A DNA stretch of 27,765 bases, from NCBI GenBank assembly GCA_013695055.1, contig JACDBF010000306.1, positions 1-27,765 of the forward strand. The letters are read 5' to 3'. Positions 1 to 8,010 of this stretch are shown here, one piece after another (position 1 is the stretch's first letter; every line of letters begins with the position of its first letter). The position numbers were made by a program, and so were the translations under genes. Source of the stretch: Actinomycetota bacterium. GTDB lineage: Bacteria; Actinomycetota; CADDZG01; WHSQ01. The notes below the pieces were generated by a model, which was not told the DNA's origin, did no database searches, and saw nothing but the letters and a program-made list of their open reading frames with translations.

Positions 1-2
1 AC

Positions 3-2393
3 ATCCTGCCCTTCGAGACCTTCCCCATCTTTATCAATCGTTACCTCTCGGATGCGCCAGCTCAGCTATACCGGGTCAGGCTCTCGTGGGTCGCCAACAA
101 CGGCGCCTCGGTGTACCCGGGGGGGCAAACCTACGTGTATTACACCCGGGCGCACCGCTTCGAGCTGCGCAACGGGGTTGCGCGTGTGGTTGTTCCCGGA
201 CGATCGAACCAGCCGGGTGTCTGTGAACGCTTCAACTCGTCTTTTCTACGTTTCGGCGAGCCGTTTCTTCTCAAGAGCAACATAGTGCTTCAGTGTTTTT
301 CGGAGCAATCCCCCGGTGCCGACAACGTCGCGGCGGACACGCATGCCTTTCGGGGGGATCGCGTGGGCACCACGGCGGACGCCTTCTTCCCCCTGCTTGT
401 GAGCGCGATCGACCCGGTTCAGGAGGCGAGGCTTATCGGGCTCGACCAGGCGATGGTCACGGGACGATACCTGCGCGGCGACGATGGGATACATGCAGGA
501 AAGCGCTTCAACACCGCCCGCCTGATTGCCGGCACGAAAGCCTTTCTCGGTGAGGAGCTGAGGGTCACCATCGAACGGCTACCGGCTCCCGGGCCACGTG
601 TCCTTCCCTTCAAGCTGGCTCGGAAGGGTTATCCCTACGTCAAGGGGCGCCATGGTGAGGTGGTCGCCACCAAGCGATTCTCGATGCAGCCTCTATACGA
701 CCGGTTTCTGGGACGGCGCGAGAACCCAGACGCGGATATTCCCTACCTCTCCTACTGGGAGACGGCGCCGGTTGCATACAGAGCCGCGGGGGCGGCGCGC
801 CTTGCGGCTAACAAGATCGGCAGCCAGGAATCGGCGTTCACCACCTTCTACTACGGAGGCGGCTGGGTCCCGCAGGACAATCGCGACACTCAGTACCGGC
901 GTCTTACGAGGCACGAGGCGGTCTCCACCGACTCGGGGCTGATCCCCGGCCTCCACGTCGTCGGGCGCTTTGACCCCGAGCTGCTGCCCGGCTTCAATCC
1001 CCTTTCCAGGGTCCCGCTCGAGACCTACTACCCGCCCATCGCCGAGCCCGCCGACGAGGCGAGCAGAGAGGCTCTCGGGGGAGAGCCGCTGCTCCCGACC
1101 CGCAACCTCGGGGGCTACATCGGCCAGCCTCCTTTGATGCTGACCACACTCAAGGCCCTGCGCTCGTTCGCAGACCCCAACATCTTCGAGGGCGCGGACC
1201 CCGATCGCCCTATCAGTGTCATCCGGGTCAGGGTCGCGGGCGTAGAGGGCCCCGATCCCCAGAGCCGGGCGCGCATCAGGGCGGTGGCCGAGAGAATCCA
1301 CGAGCAGACCGGCCTGAGCGTCGATGTCACCGCGGGCTCGTCTCCGACCCCGATGCTCATCGAGCTCCCCGCAGGGGAGTTCGGCCAGCCCCCGTTGCTG
1401 GTCAGAGAGGGCTGGGTCGCCAAGGGGGTTGCGGTCAGGTACTTAGAGGCGGTCAACCAAAAAAGCCTCCTGCTGTTCGTGCTCGTTCTCGTGTCGTGCT
1501 CGTTGTTCCTGGCCAACGCGGCGCTCGCCTCGGTGCGCTCCCGGCGGGCCGAGATCGGCACCCTTCTAACCCTGGGATGGTCGCCCACCAACGTCTTTGC
1601 GGCGGTGCTTGCAGAGCTGGTCCTGATCGGGGCGGCCACGGGCGTGGTCGGGATCGCGGTCGCGTTCACGATCGCCCAGGTCTTCTCGCTGGAGCTGTCG
1701 TTGCTCCAGGTTCTCTTGGTGCTCCCAATCGCGGTGGTTCTGGCCCTCGTGTCCGGGTTCCTGCCCGCCAGGGTGGCGGCCTCGGCCAAGCCGCTCGACG
1801 CGGTCGTCCCAATCACCTTTACCAAGGGCTCAAGAGGCTCGATCAAGGGCTATGGCGCCATGGCCCTGACCAACCTCTTAAGAGTCCCGGCCCGGACCCT
1901 TTTGGGGGCCTCCGGGCTGATATTTGGGGTCGCCTCGCTAACCACGCTCATCGCCTTGAACCAGGCCTTCCAGAAGACCCTCGTGGGCACCCTGTTGGGC
2001 GGCGCGGTGTCGCTCGAGGTCAGGGCGGTAGACCTCCTGTCGGTCCTGCTGGTCATCGCCCTGGGGGCGTTGTCGGTGGCAGACGTCCTCTACATCAACC
2101 TAAAGCAGCGCCAGGCCGAGGTCGCAACCCTTAGAGCCGTAGGGTGGTCGCACAAAGACCTCGCCCGCTTGGTCGCCTCCGAGGGTCTCGGCATCGGGAT
2201 ACTGGGAAGCACCCTCGGGGTGGTTTTCGGAGTGATCGCCATCGCCTCGGTGCGGGGCATCCCATTGGACTCGCTGTTCTTGGCCGCGGGCCTCGCCGGG
2301 CCCCTGGGCGTCGCCGCCGCCCTGGTGGCCTCGTTGGTCCCGGCGTTACGGATTTCCGCGCTGGCCCCTCACTCCGCCTTGGTCGAGGAATAG
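3..2393 (+). CDS. ABC transporter permease, MacB/FtsX-like (5' end cut by window)
   Basis: Integral membrane subunit of an ABC exporter acting with the ATPase that follows. The reading frame is open to the first bases of the window, so the true start lies upstream; an internal GTG at 111 is not the start. A long extracytoplasmic part (to about base 1440) precedes two FtsX-type membrane modules, near bases 1465-1800 and 2010-2390. Each has the family's cytoplasmic coupling loop: charged residues then an AEIGTLLTLGWS-type or AEVATLRAVGWS-type stretch. The family exports lipoproteins, peptides or drugs, or acts mechanically in cell-wall remodelling; the substrate cannot be read here. The stop is directly followed by the ATPase ATG, so the two are co-translated. 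It looks like ordinary chromosomal background rather than part of the mobile element. Confidence 0.9.
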   Translation: MLPFETFPIFINRYLSDAPAQLYRVRLSWVANNGASVYPGGQTYVYYTRAHRFELRNGVARVVVPGRSNQPGVCERFNSSFLRFGEPFLLKSNIVLQCFSEQSPGADNVAADTHAFRGDRVGTTADAFFPLLVSAIDPVQEARLIGLDQAMVTGRYLRGDDGIHAGKRFNTARLIAGTKAFLGEELRVTIERLPAPGPRVLPFKLARKGYPYVKGRHGEVVATKRFSMQPLYDRFLGRRENPDADIPYLSYWETAPVAYRAAGAARLAANKIGSQESAFTTFYYGGGWVPQDNRDTQYRRLTRHEAVSTDSGLIPGLHVVGRFDPELLPGFNPLSRVPLETYYPPIAEPADEASREALGGEPLLPTRNLGGYIGQPPLMLTTLKALRSFADPNIFEGADPDRPISVIRVRVAGVEGPDPQSRARIRAVAERIHEQTGLSVDVTAGSSPTPMLIELPAGEFGQPPLLVREGWVAKGVAVRYLEAVNQKSLLLFVLVLVSCSLFLANAALASVRSRRAEIGTLLTLGWSPTNVFAAVLAELVLIGAATGVVGIAVAFTIAQVFSLELSLLQVLLVLPIAVVLALVSGFLPARVAASAKPLDAVVPITFTKGSRGSIKGYGAMALTNLLRVPARTLLGASGLIFGVASLTTLIALNQAFQKTLVGTLLGGAVSLEVRAVDLLSVLLVIALGALSVADVLYINLKQRQAEVATLRAVGWSHKDLARLVASEGLGIGILGSTLGVVFGVIAIASVRGIPLDSLFLAAGLAGPLGVAAALVASLVPALRISALAPHSALVEE

Positions 2394-3116
<723 letters not shown>

Positions 3117-3126
3117 ACGAGCAAGT

Positions 3127-3146
3127 GCGACACGCGCGGCTGTCGC
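3127..3146 (+). terminator. Candidate hairpin terminator after the ABC operon
   Basis: A 6-bp perfect inverted repeat (GCGACA / TGTCGC, loop of 8) lies 10 bases after the ATPase stop. There is no U-tract, so termination is inferred from position only. Confidence 0.4.
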
Positions 3147-3158
3147 CATAGGCTTCCA

Positions 3159-3232
3159 AGATTGCGATACATGATGGTGAGCTCACTGGCGTAATAGATT
3201 GCGATACATGATGGTGAGCTCACTGGCGTAAT
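3159..3232. repeat. 37-bp direct tandem duplication, two copies
   Basis: The segment 3159-3195 (starting AGATTGCGATACATGATGG) is repeated exactly at 3196-3232. The unit lies inside the transposase remnant and 37 is not a multiple of three, so it shifts the frame. It is most likely a replication-slippage or repair scar. Confidence 0.95.
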
Positions 3233-3350
3233 AGACGCCCTCGCCGAGCAGGGTGGCGACGATCTTATCGGGAGTGACGTCGTAGAACCTCGGCGAGTGC
3301 AGGACTTCGAGCAAAACTCTGCGCTCTGGCAGAGCGTGTGATCGTTTGCG
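3160..3350 (-). pseudogene. IS3-family transposase remnant
   Basis: On the minus strand, bases 3350 to about 3160 encode a fragment of roughly 60 residues containing LEVLHSPRFYDVTPDK and then TLLGEGVYYASELTIMYR. This matches the helix-turn-helix region just before the integrase core of IS3-type OrfB transposases, where the usual pattern is LdsprFvD-sP-qvyatLLDeg-YlcS-sTMYR. The reading frame is closed upstream by a TAG at 3351-3353. The DDE catalytic core is missing and the remnant is broken by a 37-bp duplication, so it cannot be functional. It sits between the ABC operon and the accessory region and may mark an old insertion boundary. Confidence 0.7.
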
Positions 3351-3446
3351 CTAAGCAGATTCTGTTGGCTCTTGAGTTCGACTCAGCGTCGGAAGCCGTC
3401 GCGACTTAATGATCTCTGATGAAGGTCACCCGTTCTGAAGTGTGGT

Positions 3447-3668
3447 TCACGCCGCGGCGCGCCAGCCAGCGTCGGCGATAGAACGTGCCACGGCGCTTCC
3501 TTCGTAGCCGTACCAGTGAGGGAGATAACGCCGACTCGAGGCGGGCAATGGCAACCCTAGGATTTCTTCTACCTTGCTGAAGGAGACTGTCACAGAGGTT
3601 CCGTGTTGCCGTCTCAACCAGTCGAAGAGCTTCACGTACTTGCCGTGATGAGATCGTTGTCTAGTCAC
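3447..3668 (-). CDS. Small DUF7662-like protein
   Basis: Function unknown. The 73-residue product from a GTG at 3668 reads KYVKLFDWLRRQ, then VTVSFSKVEEILG, LPASSRRYLPHWYG and a closing DAGWRA. This order (Y-x-L-x-x-W/Y-L, a V-x-x-S/T-F-x-x-I/V-E-x-I-L-G segment, LP-x-S-x-R-x-x-x-x-W-W, A-GW-x) is the pattern of the DUF7662 family of small proteins. The frame is open further upstream to 3833, but that part overlaps the RNase H-like gene and has no family resemblance, so the GTG is preferred although its ribosome site is weak. It follows the RNase H-like gene by 34 bases on the same strand and is probably in its operon. Confidence 0.6.
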   Translation of the reverse strand: MTRQRSHHGKYVKLFDWLRRQHGTSVTVSFSKVEEILGLPLPASSRRYLPHWYGYEGSAVARSIADAGWRAAA

Positions 3669-3702
3669 GAGTTCGCCGCTTCTGCTCCACTCTGTACCCG
3701 CC

Positions 3703-4194
3703 CTAGTCCGCGTGTTCCACCTCCGCTGGCCCAGCGGCGTCTTGGAATGCCCGCCGCACTTCGCCGTCCGCCTGATCGTTCCACTTCCGCGGGATCCAGG
3801 ACACCTGCCACCCTTTGAAGCCTGCGAAGGCATCCGAGGCGCGGCTGCAGTACTCAGTGAGATGATTAGAGCTCTTCCACAGAAGGTTTACCTGGTTGAC
3901 GAGCGTTCTCGAGTCGCTGAAGACTGCGATGTACTGGATGTCTCGTTGCCGCGCGAACTCGAGTCCTGCGAGGAGACCCTCGTACTCTGCTGAATGCGGA
4001 TCCCCCACGGGCTGCTCGAGGAGCTTTCCCTGCTGCCCGTCTGGCATGCCCTTGCCAGTCGGGTCGCTGAGGACGAACCCGTAAGCGCCAAGTGCCCTAT
4101 CACCGGCCGCACTCGCCTTCTTGCCGCCGTCGATCTTGAGCAGGTACAACCCCTTCTTCAGCTCGGTTCTATCTTCCGTTGACTCGTCCGTCAT
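3703..4194 (-). CDS. RNase H-like protein (RVT_3/RnhA type)
   Basis: Predicted RNase H-fold nuclease, likely able to cut RNA in RNA-DNA hybrids. The 163-residue product carries the expected acidic residues: D22 (KIDGG), E70 (HSAEYEGL), D94 (VFSDSR) and D143 (RKWNDQAD), with an LLAGLEFA helix after the second. The start at 4194 is chosen because AAGGAG lies 5 bases upstream; the frame extends to 4359 but without a ribosome site or family resemblance. The 20 N-terminal residues are charged and precede the first strand. It is divergent from the first ssb gene and upstream of the DUF7662-like gene. The role in the element (replication, R-loop removal, defence) is not visible. Confidence 0.85.
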   Translation of the reverse strand: MTDESTEDRTELKKGLYLLKIDGGKKASAAGDRALGAYGFVLSDPTGKGMPDGQQGKLLEQPVGDPHSAEYEGLLAGLEFARQRDIQYIAVFSDSRTLVNQVNLLWKSSNHLTEYCSRASDAFAGFKGWQVSWIPRKWNDQADGEVRRAFQDAAGPAEVEHAD

Positions 4195-4440
4195 AAGAAC
4201 TCCTTGGTCTCTTGGGCGTCGCTTCCATGATGAAGTGGTGCTGGTTATAGACGTTCCCTCGACCGACTTGGCGGGATCGAAACGGCTAGGGACCGTCTCC
4301 TCCCACCTCTTGTACCGCCTCGCGGTTATCCATAGCCTCATCATGCACCTGCCTGCCACCTGCTCAGTCCCGACGCTGGGACGTGAACTTTCCCGACCGT
4401 CGATACCGGGTGCTGACTAACCTTCGGCCCCTGTGGCAGG
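4195..4440. other. Intergenic region between divergent RNase H-like and ssb genes
   Basis: About 245 bases with no convincing coding potential on either strand. It should hold the promoter of the RNase H-like gene, but I see no clear -35/-10 pair. The AAGGAG ribosome site of that gene is at its left edge. Confidence 0.5.
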
Positions 4441-4731
4441 CCGCTCTCTCACTCCGGCACGTTAGGGCGGACGCTTCTTCGGTCAACCGTGAGTCCTGCG
4501 CGTCCATGGATGCTCAGACCAGCTTTATCCGGTTCTTGGTCGATCCCTCCGGGCGTGCGACCTCGCCCGGCGTTATTGGTGCGCTTGCGCGCTCTAGAGA
4601 TCTTCGCCGCCGCAGCTGCTTGCAGCGCGGCGGAATCAAGCTGCCGGTTGACCTCGTCGCTCCCTTCCGCCCTTTCTTTACGGCCGTAAGAACGGCTAAG
4701 CGCCACAGAAGGCGCAGAAGGAGGTAGCACC
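4441..4731 (+). promoter_or_regulatory. Structured leader of the first ssb gene (leader family copy 1)
   Basis: Two parts match the leader of the second ssb gene: 4441-4482 (core CTCCGGCACGTTAGGGCGG) and 4668-4731 (nearly identical). The second part forms two small hairpins just before the ribosome site: GCCGT-AAGA-ACGGC at about 4682-4695 and GCGCC-ACAGAA-GGCGC at about 4700-4715. AGGAGG follows 7 bases before the ATG. Bases 4483-4660 between the parts have no counterpart in the second copy. Function is inferred: transcript leader or translational control site, perhaps autoregulation by SSB. Confidence 0.55.
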
Positions 4732-5112
4732 ATGAACCAGGTAGTCCTCGTCGGAAACGTCACCGACGACCCACAGCTTCGCTACACCCAGAGTGGCGCG
4801 GCCCTCGCAGGCTTCACCGTCGCGGTCAGCCACCGCTCCAAGCACAATGGCGAGTGGCAGGATGTCAACGACGGGTTTTTCCGCTGCACGGCATGGCGGC
4901 AGGTCGCCGAGAACGCAGCCCGGTCGCTCCACAAGGGCGATCGTGTTCTTGTAGTCGGAAAGCTGATCCAAAGGTTCTTCGAGACCGAAGGTCAGAAGCG
5001 CACGGTCGTGGAGATCCAGGTCGCCCACGTCGGACCGGACCTGCAGTTCGCGACGGCTCATGTCGAGAAGGCCACGAGCGAGAAGGCAACCGCCGAGAAG
5101 CAGAGCGCGTAA
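4732..5112 (+). CDS. ssb: Single-stranded DNA-binding protein, copy 1
   Basis: Binds and protects single-stranded DNA during replication, recombination or conjugative transfer. The 126-residue product is a single OB fold: NQVVLVGNVTDDPQLRYT, then AALAGFTVAVSHRS, DGFFRCTAWRQVAENAA, KGDRVLVVGKL and the closing strand TVVEIQVAHVGPDLQFA. The C-terminus is a short lysine/alanine/glutamate tail ending EKQSA; it lacks the acidic D-D-D-I-P-F tip by which chromosomal SSB recruits partners, so it is probably a specialised element-encoded protein. AGGAGG lies 7 bases before the ATG. The coding sequence is almost identical to the copy at 6852, especially from base 4776 on, which indicates recent duplication or gene conversion. 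Confidence 0.95.
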   Translation: MNQVVLVGNVTDDPQLRYTQSGAALAGFTVAVSHRSKHNGEWQDVNDGFFRCTAWRQVAENAARSLHKGDRVLVVGKLIQRFFETEGQKRTVVEIQVAHVGPDLQFATAHVEKATSEKATAEKQSA

Positions 5113-5128
5113 GCAAGCGCTCTTCGTG

Positions 5129-5150
5129 GAGCCCGGCCTCGGCCGGGCTC
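5129..5150 (+). terminator. Hairpin terminator after ssb copy 1
   Basis: Perfect inverted repeat GAGCCCGGCC-TC-GGCCGGGCTC, 16 bases after the stop; no long U-tract. The second ssb has the same hairpin in a UUCG-loop form. Confidence 0.7.
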
Positions 5151-5166
5151 TACTCGCGGTGTGAAG

Positions 5167-5210
5167 GTCTTGCCGCTTGAGGTCGCAGCCCCGGAGGGGA
5201 CCGACCGAAG
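5167..5210. repeat. Intergenic repeat element, copy A
   Basis: Bases 5167-5189 (starting GTCTTGCCGCTTGAGG) are identical over 23 bases to 14468-14490, and both are followed within about 10 bases by GACCGACCGAA. A diverged copy is at 7271-7323. It lies between the ssb terminator and the next gene; function unknown. Confidence 0.65.
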
Positions 5211-5242
5211 GACATCATCCCGACGCGGACTAGGATGGCACC

Positions 5243-5540
5243 ATGAAGCTTCAGGAAGGAATCGCCACTGGAACCCAGTTCGAGGCTCGGTACCTACTCG
5301 ACGGCAGCCTCGAGGTGCGGGCAGCGGTGAGCATCGCGACCTACGCACCGGGAGAGTTCCGCTACGACGCCGAACGCGACGAGCTCCACGTGCCTCTGTC
5401 GAAGGGCCAGAAGATGTTTAAGCAGCCCTTCGGACCACCAGCACTACACCGCTGAGCGGGTCATCGGCTGCGCGAAAGCGATTCTGGGGCAACTTGAGGC
5501 TGCGCTCAACAACGACGCCCGATTGAGCGAGCCTCTTTAA
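5243..5540 (+). pseudogene. Small unknown gene interrupted by one frameshift
   Basis: I do not recognise the family. From the ATG at 5243 the frame runs 70 codons and ends PFGPPALHR. A +1 change near bases 5417-5427 instead continues into SPSDHQHYTAERVIGCAKAI and a glutamine/alanine-rich helix ending at the TAA 5538-5540. The second segment looks like genuine coding sequence (amphipathic helix, sensible composition), so the natural product is probably about 98 residues. The break may be a real mutation, a sequencing error, or less likely a programmed shift at the TTTAAGC stretch. It follows the first ssb, separated by a terminator and a repeat. Confidence 0.5.
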
Positions 5541-5545
5541 CCTTG

Positions 5546-6442
5546 TTAGTTGGAGGTTCCGATGCGGTCGATGGTGATTGCAATCGCTGCTGCTATTGGC
5601 CCCGTCCGGCGATTGAAGACTTGGAAGAGCCCCGAGTCGTTTGGTCCTTGGGCGATGTACCCTTCTCGGCAGGTGAGGAGCTCGTCGGCTACGAACTGCT
5701 CAAGTGGCCACCCATTTCCGGAAAGGTCGGAGAAGGTCGGACGATAGGCCGGTAGCTTTTCGTCAAGAGACGCTCGGACATCGCGAGACCGCGTGACCAT
5801 TGCCCCAAGACGGCATTCGCGAGATTCAAGATCGACGATGGTCGGTAAGGGGATGGTTTGCTCCCAAGGAATCTCTAATGGGTGGTGAAGGAGGTAGTGA
5901 ACCGGGATCTGATGTTGCTCCTCGTACTCCTCTATCACTTGGTATTGATTATCCGCTACCGAGAGGGCGCGGTATCGCGAGTCAGTAGTGAAGGTGAACA
6001 GCCTTTGTTCTTCGGCCGCTAACGCGGTCACGTCGTCAGGCATCAAGCGCGCAAACCCGATTGCGTAGTCAAGCGGAGTATCTTCCTCGAAGGCTTGCTC
6101 GTTCGGGTAAAGACGCTTGCACTGCAAGATAGCCACTTTTCTGAGGCGCACGGTTCCATGTTCTCGAATGACGACGATCAAACCGATGTCACCGATTTCC
6201 CATTCGCCGAAGTGGCGCCCGCCGCCCAGATAGTGGGCGTCGAGCCGGATCACCCACCGGTCGCCTAGCTGCTGCGGAGCGCCCAAAGCTGAGATGCCTT
6301 CGATTAGGGAGAAGTCGAGCGCCGTCTCGTGGGTTGTCGGCATACGGGACATCTTGGAGGCGGCCCGTCTCTTGCATTCGGCGAATACGCCGCGAACGTA
6401 ATCGAGTACTTCCGCTGGTAATTCTGGAGCGGCAGTGACCAT
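5546..6442 (-). CDS. Unknown protein, candidate Mrr-like PD-(D/E)XK nuclease
   Basis: A 298-residue cytoplasmic protein without membrane segments. Residues about 40-120 carry THETALDFSLIEGI, then WEIGDIGLIVVI and KVAILQCKRLYP. The spacing of a helix with a glutamate, a GDIGL strand and a QCK strand end resembles the D...QxK active site of Mrr-type restriction endonucleases. The C-terminal part (WPLEQFVADELL, then GPNDSGLFQVF) is unlike anything I can name. No good ribosome site is visible before the ATG. The gene lies between the two ssb copies and is convergent with the small gene at 5243. Protein existence is well supported; nuclease function is inference and would fit a restriction-type cargo gene. 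Confidence 0.7.
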   Translation of the reverse strand: MVTAAPELPAEVLDYVRGVFAECKRRAASKMSRMPTTHETALDFSLIEGISALGAPQQLGDRWVIRLDAHYLGGGRHFGEWEIGDIGLIVVIREHGTVRLRKVAILQCKRLYPNEQAFEEDTPLDYAIGFARLMPDDVTALAAEEQRLFTFTTDSRYRALSVADNQYQVIEEYEEQHQIPVHYLLHHPLEIPWEQTIPLPTIVDLESRECRLGAMVTRSRDVRASLDEKLPAYRPTFSDLSGNGWPLEQFVADELLTCREGYIAQGPNDSGLFQVFNRRTGPIAAAIAITIDRIGTSN

Positions 6443-6670
6443 GGCCCGTTCAGTATGACGGTGCTCACGCAGCGTGCTGCATGACGAGCGACGCGATGCT
6501 CACCGTTTCCGGTTCGACCGACCGCCGTTCTGTTACGACGCCACCTTCGGCCGCCACTTGTCCGCCCCCGGGCGGGTACCCGCGTGAACGCGCGGACTAC
6601 GTCGTGAGCGGAGATCCATCCTCCTAGATCTGATTCAGCTCGTCCTCTCCTTCGCATCTGTGGCTGATCC
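6443..6670. other. Intergenic region, nothing recognised
   Basis: About 230 bases between the start of the minus-strand nuclease candidate and the second ssb leader. It must hold the nuclease-candidate promoter, but I see no clear motif and no convincing gene. Confidence 0.4.
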
Positions 6671-6851
6671 GTTCTCTTACTCCGGCACGCTAGGACGGTC
6701 GCTTCGTAGTTCAAGGCGGCCCGCTTACCGCTGACGCTCCTTAATGCTCCCGCCGCTACGCGGTTCCCCTGACCTCCTGCGCTAACACCGCCCTTCTTCA
6801 CGGCCGTAAGAACGGCTAAGCGCCACAGAAGGCGCAGAAGGAGATAGCACC
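6671..6851 (+). promoter_or_regulatory. Structured leader of the second ssb gene (leader family copy 2)
   Basis: Bases 6671-6712 match 4441-4482 and 6789-6851 match 4668-4731, including the GCCGT-AAGA-ACGGC and GCGCC-ACAGAA-GGCGC hairpins and the ribosome site. The middle (GCTCCTTAATGCTCCCGCCG, then CGGTTCCCCTGACC) resembles the leader at 10845-10890 rather than ssb copy 1, linking the two leader subfamilies. Confidence 0.55.
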
Positions 6852-7217
6852 ATGAACCAGGTAGTCCTCGTGGGAAACATCACTGACGATCCCGAGCTCC
6901 GCTACACCCAGAGTGGCGCGGCCCTCGCAGGCTTCACCGTCGCGGTCAGCCACCGCTCCAAGCACAACGGCGAGTGGCAGGATGTCAACGACGGGTTTTT
7001 CCGCTGCACGGCATGGCGGAAGGTCGCCGAGAACGCAGCCCGGTCGCTCCACAAGGGCGATCGTGTTCTTGTAGTCGGAAAGCTGATCCAAAGGTTCTTC
7101 GAGACCGAAGGTCAGAAGCGCACGGTCGTGGAGATCCAGGTCACCCACGTCGGGCCGGACCTTCAGTTCGCGACGGCTCAGGTGGAGAAGGCGAGCCCCG
7201 AGAAGCAGAGCGCTTAG
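6852..7217 (+). CDS. ssb: Single-stranded DNA-binding protein, copy 2
   Basis: A 121-residue OB-fold SSB, the near-twin of the copy at 4732. Differences are a few residues near the N-terminus (NITDDPEL instead of NVTDDPQL), one lysine for glutamine in CTAWRKVAENAA, and a tail shortened by five residues to VEKASPEKQSA. It also lacks the acidic SSB tip. AAGGAG lies 8 bases before the ATG. Leader, gene, terminator and downstream repeat occur in the same order as at 4441-5210, so the duplicated unit is larger than the gene. Two such similar genes 2120 bp apart in direct orientation could recombine and delete the intervening genes. Confidence 0.95.
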   Translation: MNQVVLVGNITDDPELRYTQSGAALAGFTVAVSHRSKHNGEWQDVNDGFFRCTAWRKVAENAARSLHKGDRVLVVGKLIQRFFETEGQKRTVVEIQVTHVGPDLQFATAQVEKASPEKQSA

Positions 7218-7232
7218 ACAAGCGTTCTCCCA

Positions 7233-7254
7233 GAGCCCGGCTTCGGCCGGGCTC
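7233..7254 (+). terminator. Hairpin terminator with UUCG tetraloop after ssb copy 2
   Basis: 9-bp stem GAGCCCGGC / GCCGGGCTC closed by a C(UUCG)G loop, 15 bases after the stop and followed by TTCTCG. Confidence 0.75.
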
Positions 7255-7270
7255 TTCTCGCGTGCAGAGG

Positions 7271-7323
7271 ATCTTGTCGTCGAGGTTGGAGCTCCGAGTG
7301 CGCAGCGAGGAGACCGACCGAAG
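7271..7323. repeat. Intergenic repeat element, copy B (diverged)
   Basis: ATCTTGTCGTCGAGGTTGGAG then GACCGACCGAAG resembles the elements at 5167-5210 and 14468-14513, and holds the same place relative to the upstream ssb as copy A. Confidence 0.5.
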
Positions 7324-7332
7324 ACGGAGGTA

Positions 7333-7542
7333 GTGGGGATGCGAATCTTCGTGGCCGGCAAGCTCGTCCAGCGAAAGCTGGCAGGACACCATGGCAACAA
7401 GCGTCGAGATCCAGGTGACCCACGTAGGTCACGATCTCCAGTTCGCCACCGCGGAGGTCGCAAAGAGCTCCGCCGACAGCTCGGCGTCGGCTTGGACGGT
7501 CCTTCAGCTGCGTCCTCGGCCGAGGAGCGACAGAGCGCGTAG
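7333..7542 (+). pseudogene. ssb: Decayed third ssb copy (C-terminal part only)
   Basis: From the ATG at 7351 the frame gives MRIFVAGKLVQRK, matching the VLVVGKLIQR strand of the upstream SSBs. Near 7405 the matching sequence moves to another frame (VEIQVTHVGHDLQFATAEV, almost identical to SSB copy 2), and near the end it returns to the first frame to finish AEERQSA, like the EKQSA ends of the intact copies. So it is an N-terminally truncated ssb with two frame changes. GGAGGTAG lies before the start, as in the intact copies. It cannot make a complete OB fold. Confidence 0.75.
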
Positions 7543-7549
7543 CTGTTTT

Positions 7550-7848
7550 CTACTCAGACGCGTCCGGCTGGCTACCGGAGGCGTCTGCGCGTCTGAAGGA
7601 CAGGTTTCGGCCCCAGACCCACAGAATGGACTCACTCTTTTCGAACACGTACCCGTGAATTGTCATGAGATCGATTGCGTGTCTCTCTCGTTCATTCCAA
7701 CTGGGAAGTTCATCTCCTCCACTGGGGCCACGTCCTGCGAGCTGCCATCGAAGAGGGATACCACGCGAGCTGGACGGTTGGTGGTCAGCCGTTCGACCTC
7801 TTCGCGCAGCCTTTCGGTCCATCGGAGCGGTCGCCACTGTGTGGGCAT
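7550..7848 (-). pseudogene. Possible small unknown gene with one frameshift
   Basis: Family not recognised. From the ATG at 7848 the minus strand reads MPTQWRPLRWTERLREEVER, then RVVSLFDGSS and EEMNFPVGMNER; this frame stops at 7663. One base earlier, a second frame continues from the same GAACGAGAGAGACAC tract into RHAIDLMTIHGYVFEKSE and WVWGRNLSF, ending at 7550. Joined, they make a protein of about 100 residues with plausible composition. The GA-repeat at the break is a natural slippage or sequencing-error site. No ribosome site precedes the ATG; a TACAGT five bases upstream could be a -10 for leaderless expression. The divergent neighbour is the AAA+ gene at 8011. Confidence 0.4.
7555..7587. 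terminator. Long hairpin, possible bidirectional terminator
   Basis: 13-bp inverted repeat with one mismatch (CAGACGCGTCCGG / CCGGAGGCGTCTG, loop of 7), 12 bases after the decayed ssb. It also covers the last codons of the minus-strand small gene, so it could serve both directions. Confidence 0.6.
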
Positions 7849-8010
7849 GGGGCAACTGTATCGGGCTGGATTGGATGAATCGATCTTGGGGTATGCATGC
7901 TTTCTCGGCCGTCGGTCCAGCAGCCGAGTAACCCTCCTCAGCCGGCGCGGGAGTTACTGTCTCAGAGGATGTGTACGGTCTAGAAACCGAAGCGAGGACG
8001 GGGGAAGAAG

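Noticed and set aside
693..1301. 202-codon minus-strand frame
   Set aside because: Lies entirely opposite the ABC permease, which has clear family features. High GC leaves long open antisense frames.
3181..3196. GGCGTAAT in the transposase remnant as a fourth transfer box
   Set aside because: Only 8-10 bases match; the AAAAAGTAAGG part is absent and the sequence is explained as transposase codons.
3159..3232. Tandem 37-bp repeat as a possible minimal CRISPR array
   Set aside because: The copies abut without spacers and the unit is part of a transposase coding remnant. No cas genes are present.
3372..3390. GAGTTCGACTC as a possible tRNA T-arm
   Set aside because: The flanking bases do not form a 5-bp T-stem and no acceptor, D or anticodon arms can be drawn. 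No tRNA was found in the window.
4383..4727. 114-codon plus-strand frame upstream of the first ssb
   Set aside because: It covers the conserved leader, ends in a run of arginines from the ribosome-site region, and is not preserved in the matching leader of the second ssb.
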